A stretch of DNA of 44,483 nt from an uncultured Collinsella sp. (GTDB taxonomy: Bacteria; Actinomycetota; Coriobacteriia; Coriobacteriales; Coriobacteriaceae), in the NCBI GenBank assembly GCA_900546825.1, contig UREE01000008.1, positions 1 to 44,483 of the forward strand. The letters are read 5' to 3'. The position numbers and the translations under genes were made by a program. The notes under the pieces are model-generated. The model saw only the letters and a list, made by a program, of their open reading frames with translations. It was not told the DNA's origin and searched no databases. Within the stretch, counting starts at the first letter, position 1, and every line of letters begins with the position of its first letter. This document shows positions 39,719 to 44,483 of the stretch, piece by piece.

Positions 39719-40684
39719 CTAGTACGTCGCCTTGTAACGGTTGACCTTCTCGCGATAATCGCGCGTGTCGGCCTCGCGCAGCTTGGTCATGGCATCGCGC
39801 TCGTCATCGGATAGGTTCGTGGGGACCTGCACCTTGATCTCGACGAGCAGCGCGCCTGTACGGCCACGGTGCTTAACGTCGGGCGCCCCCATTTCCTTAA
39901 AGCGGAACTTCTTGCCCGTCTGGGTACCCGCGGGCACCTTCAGACGAACCGTCGCACCGCCGGGCGTCGGCACATCCACCGTGCAGCCGAGCGCCGCCTC
40001 ATAGACCGAGATCGGCACCTCCATGGTCACGTCGGCACCTTTACGCTTAAACAGCGGATGCTCCTCCACATGCGTGGTCACGACCAGGTCGCCGCGCTCG
40101 CCTCCGGCAACGCCGTACTCGCCACGGCGCTTGTAACGCAATTTGCCGCCGTCGACCGCACCCGCAGGCACCGAGACCGTGATGGTCTGCTGCTCGCCCG
40201 TCGAGGGAATGCGGTAGGTGACCTTGTGCGTCACGCCGCGAAACGCGTCCTCGGCTGTTACATCGACAGTCAGCGACAGGTCGCCGCCCTTGCGCGCGCG
40301 GCTGCGACCCGCGCCGGCACCGGCAGCACCCGCAGCCCCGGCAAAGCCCGAGCCCCAATCGCTACCCCAAGCGCCGTTGCCGCTAAAGATGCTGTCGAAG
40401 ATGTCGCCCCAGCCGCTGGCGCCCGCGCCGGCACCGTAGCCGCCGCCATACGCGCCGCCTGCGCCCGGCATGCCGCCGAACATGAGCATCTGGTCGTACT
40501 CTTTGCGCTTCTTCTCGTCCGAAAGCGTCTCGTAGGCCTCGCTAATCTCCTTAAACTTGGCCTCGTCGCCGCCGGCATCGGGGTGATATTTTTGCGCGAG
40601 CTTGCGAAACGCGCTCTTGATCTCTTTGTCGGAGGCGCTCTTGGATACGCCCAGGATGTCATAGAAGGTTTTGCCTGCAGCCAT
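39719..40684 (-). CDS. dnaJ: DnaJ-type co-chaperone lacking the zinc finger (CbpA-like)
   Basis: 321 residues. The J domain (1-70) has the HPD signature (KYHPDAGG). A long Gly/Ala/Phe-rich region (about 75-135) is followed directly by the C-terminal substrate-binding domains (about 140-300), without the four CxxCxGxG repeats of classical DnaJ. It is therefore a type II co-chaperone, yet sits in the dnaK cluster, where it probably stimulates DnaK's ATPase. AGGAG precedes the ATG. Confidence 0.94.
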   Translation of the reverse strand: MAAGKTFYDILGVSKSASDKEIKSAFRKLAQKYHPDAGGDEAKFKEISEAYETLSDEKKRKEYDQMLMFGGMPGAGGAYGGGYGAGAGASGWGDIFDSIFSGNGAWGSDWGSGFAGAAGAAGAGAGRSRARKGGDLSLTVDVTAEDAFRGVTHKVTYRIPSTGEQQTITVSVPAGAVDGGKLRYKRRGEYGVAGGERGDLVVTTHVEEHPLFKRKGADVTMEVPISVYEAALGCTVDVPTPGGATVRLKVPAGTQTGKKFRFKEMGAPDVKHRGRTGALLVEIKVQVPTNLSDDERDAMTKLREADTRDYREKVNRYKATY

Positions 40685-40756
40685 CGTAGCTCCTCTCCTG
40701 TTTCATCCGCCGTCCAGCGGACGGCGGCTCATGCTTTCATATGGCACTAGGCCAGA

Positions 40757-40786
40757 AAGGGCCCCGGGTGTTGCCCCGGGGCCCTT
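40757..40786 (-). terminator. Terminator or attenuator between grpE and dnaJ
   Basis: A perfect 12-bp G+C-rich stem (AAGGGCCCCGGG / CCCGGGGCCCTT, 6-base loop) with TTTCT after it on the reverse strand. It would lower dnaJ-hspR transcription relative to dnaK-grpE. Confidence 0.75.
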
Positions 40787-40791
40787 CTCAA

Positions 40792-41634
40792 TTACTCCTC
40801 GGTGCTCTCAGCCGTATCGGCCGCGGCATCCTCGGGCGCCGCTTCGGGCTCCGGTGCGGGGCGCTTCTCGCCACCGTAGGTCACCGTCACCATCGCGGAG
40901 CGCAGGATGTGGTCCGCCATGCGGTAGCCCTTCTGGTACACGTCGTTGACGGTCTCGTCGTACTGCGATGCGTCCTCGACACGCCCCACGGCCTGGTGCT
41001 CGAGCGGATCGAACGCCTCGCCCTTGGGGTCGATGGGCTCAACGCCCTCGTGAGCAAACACATCGAGCAGCTTGGCATGCACCGCGTCAACGCCGTCGAC
41101 GAACTGCTTAAAGTCGTCGGCGAGCTCCTGGCTGCGGGCATGGTCGATCGCGCGCTCGATATCGTCAACCACCGGCAACAGCGCGGTGACAAGCTTCTCG
41201 GTCGCGCGCTCGCGCTCGGCGATGCGCTCGTTGGCGGTGCGGCGACGGAAGTTCTCCCAGTCGGCCTGCAGACGGGCGGTACGCTCGGTGGCGTCCTTTG
41301 CCTTATCCTCGGCGGCCTTCTGGGCCTCTGCCGCAGCATCGAGCTCGCGGCGCACGTCGGCAAGCTCCTTTTGGGCCTGCTCGAACTTGAGCTTAAAGTC
41401 GTTGTCGGCGGCTTCCTCACCGGCGCGGATAGCAGCTTCCACCATCTCGTCCTCGGTCATCGTCGCCTCCTTGTTGGAATCCTCTACCTGGTTCTCGGCA
41501 GCCTCGGCGGCCTCGGCCTCGTTGGCCTCGGCAACGCCTGCGGCCTCTACGGGAATCTTCACGTCCTTCTCCTCAGAGTCAACGGGGGCGGCGCCAGCGG
41601 CGGCCGCCTCCGTGCGAGCTTTACGGGCGGACAT
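40792..41634 (-). CDS. grpE: Nucleotide exchange factor GrpE
   Basis: 280 residues from the ATG at 41634, two bases after the dnaK stop. The GrpE long helix (about 80-140) contains ADWENFRRRTANER, and the beta domain ends with YQKGYRMADHILRSAMVTV. Residues 1-58 are Ala/Glu-rich and atypical. An internal ATG at 41460 has a perfect AAGGAGG five bases upstream and would give a 222-residue, normally sized GrpE, so the true or main start may be there. Releases ADP from DnaK. Confidence 0.95.
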   Translation of the reverse strand: MSARKARTEAAAAGAAPVDSEEKDVKIPVEAAGVAEANEAEAAEAAENQVEDSNKEATMTEDEMVEAAIRAGEEAADNDFKLKFEQAQKELADVRRELDAAAEAQKAAEDKAKDATERTARLQADWENFRRRTANERIAERERATEKLVTALLPVVDDIERAIDHARSQELADDFKQFVDGVDAVHAKLLDVFAHEGVEPIDPKGEAFDPLEHQAVGRVEDASQYDETVNDVYQKGYRMADHILRSAMVTVTYGGEKRPAPEPEAAPEDAAADTAESTEE

Positions 41635-41636
41635 GA

Positions 41637-43529
<1,893 letters not shown>

Positions 43530-43630
43530 TAGAAATTCCCTCTCTCTTTTGCGTTCGCGCCGCCTCGACGGTCTGTCGCGCGGCGCTTCGGCTTGTCTTT
43601 CAGGATGTAGTGTATCCCCTTATGGGCCGG

Positions 43631-43665
43631 AATATACAAAATCTAAGTCAATTCATATAAGATTT
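43631..43665 (-). promoter_or_regulatory. dnaK promoter with HspR-type operator
   Basis: AAATCTAAGTC, seven bases, ATAAGATTT at 43639-43665, with reverse-strand TATATT (43636-43631) two bases beyond. Same arms and spacing as at clpB. Confidence 0.7.
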
Positions 43666-43790
43666 CTTATCTCTGAGAGTTTAGGTTCTCAAATGCGCAG
43701 GTAGATGCACTGTTTGAGTTCTCGGCAGATCTATTGAGATCTATGTAGAGATGGCTGAGGCTTGGGTCCGAAGGTGTCTGGAGCTGCCTT

Positions 43791-43902
43791 GCGGAAAGCT
43801 CGTCCCGTTTTGAGAGCTGATGCCGGCTCGCAGTTTCCGCTAGCGGGCCCAACCGGAAACTGCGACCCGGTTTTCGGCCAAATAACGGGATGCCCTTTCC
43901 GC
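43791..43902. repeat. Composite palindrome, copy C
   Basis: Outer arms GCGGAAAGCTCGTCCCGTT (43791-43809) and 43884-43902 pair at 15-16 of 19 positions. The inner arms CGCAGTTTCCG (43829-43839) and CGGAAACTGCG (43854-43864) are perfect. GGAAAG followed by CGTCCCGTT also occurs in copy A at 1714-1730. Confidence 0.75.
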
Positions 43903-44035
43903 AGGCGCGCTCAATAGGTCAATATTACAAGTCACCTATAGCTAACATTTGCGCAGCTCAACGGCCCCACCTGCGCGTTTTTTAGTAAACCTTGGCATAC
44001 TCGGCGAACGGTATGAAGATGCCGGCCAGAGGGTA

Positions 44036-44063
44036 TTGCAAACGGTCGCTCCCGTGGTATGTT
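44036..44063 (+). promoter_or_regulatory. Candidate promoter of the ferredoxin gene
   Basis: TTGCAA (44036-44041) and TATGTT (44058-44063) with a 16-base spacer, giving a leader of about 55 bases. Confidence 0.6.
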
Positions 44064-44124
44064 TTTGCCCGAATCAAACCGGCGCGCATCGCCTGTAGCG
44101 TCGGTCAACAGAGAGGAAACTACC

Positions 44125-44310
44125 ATGGCTCATCCCGTAATTGATGCCGACGAGTGCATCGCTTGTGGCGTTTGCGTCGACTCCTGCCCCGCTGGCGTTC
44201 TGGAGCTCCAGGACGTCGCTACCGTCGCCGACGAGGACTCCTGCGTCGCCTGTGGCGCTTGCCAGGACGCTTGCCCCGCTGGCGCGATCACCGAGATCGT
44301 CGAGGAGTAA
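44125..44310 (+). CDS. 2[4Fe-4S] ferredoxin
   Basis: 61 residues from the ATG at 44125 (AGAGGAA upstream; the frame is open back to 44059 but without a site). Two cluster motifs, CIACGVCVDSCPAG and CVACGACQDACPAG, each supply three cysteines to one cluster and one to the other, the clostridial-type arrangement. The acidic remainder is typical. Soluble low-potential electron carrier for anaerobic metabolism, with its own promoter and terminator. Confidence 0.97.
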   Translation: MAHPVIDADECIACGVCVDSCPAGVLELQDVATVADEDSCVACGACQDACPAGAITEIVEE

Positions 44311-44345
44311 CAACTCCCCCACTTGCACACTCAAAAGTACACCGT

Positions 44346-44394
44346 GCACAAAAAAGGAGGCTTCCGCATCGCCGCGAAGGCCTCCTTTTTGTGC
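44346..44394 (+). terminator. Terminator after the ferredoxin gene
   Basis: AAAAAGGAGGC (44351-44361) pairs with GCCTCCTTTTT (44380-44390), extended by GCAC/GTGC outside; T-run on the plus strand. Confidence 0.88.
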
Positions 44395-44483
44395 GGATAA
44401 CCAATTAGGCACCGTCGCAGGTTGAGCTCACGTCAGCGAAAACGTCCCTAAGCGAGCAAGGTGACGTGAAAGAGGAGGGAAGC
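44395..44483 (+). other. Right edge: likely leader of a following gene
   Basis: No gene is complete. GAGGAGGGA in the last dozen bases looks like a ribosome-binding site for a gene just outside. TCACGTCA (44428-44435) and TGACGTGA (44462-44469) form an 8-bp dyad before it. Confidence 0.4.

Overview
The window is a chromosomal stretch of a high-G+C, anaerobic Actinomycetota, most likely Coriobacteriia and close to Collinsella. This is inferred from gene content: polytopic membrane LuxR regulators, an FHA/Ser-Thr kinase/SEDS-PBP cluster, a mannose-type PTS with its small DUF956 partner, a dnaK-grpE-dnaJ-hspR heat-shock cluster and many ferredoxin-type proteins. No database search was possible, so the genus is an inference.

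Layout. 1-1541: a LuxR-type membrane regulator running off the left edge. 1980-12145: a same-strand, tightly coupled cell-envelope signalling cluster (polytopic kinase, two FHA proteins, PP2C phosphatase, natural SEDS-PBP fusion, PASTA kinase). 12273-12402: an apparently self-contained small RNA unit. 12798-18337: a three-gene defence-like island (TIR/SEFIR protein, GmrSD-like DUF262/HNH protein, MmeI-like restriction-modification enzyme) ending 360 bp beyond the 3' end of a tRNA-Arg(CCU). 18890-22172: manXYZ PTS and DUF956. 22546-27763: hypA, a large iron-sulfur/FAD oxidoreductase, a divergent TetR regulator and a nine-helix membrane protein. 28007-31282: a membrane-anchored protein whose 3' end is duplicated on either side of an AAA/DUF4143 ATPase gene, then a small proline-rich protein. 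31416-34043: clpB. 34221-36350: two small membrane-anchored proteins of unknown function embedded in arrays of two families of DNA hairpins. 36540-38942: an aconitase-family hydratase. 39230-43529: hspR, dnaJ, grpE and dnaK, with an operator-like 27-bp element shared by dnaK and clpB. 44125-44310: a 2[4Fe-4S] ferredoxin.

The kinases and phosphatase of the first cluster probably act on the FHA proteins and the wall synthase. HspR probably represses both dnaK and clpB through the shared element. The intergenic DNA is unusually rich in inverted repeats of at least four families. Several hold covarying or copied arms, and they are the least explained structures here. The strongest candidates for something new are the TIR/DUF262/MmeI island, the repeat-bounded ATPase gene and the hairpin arrays around 34.2-36.35 kb.
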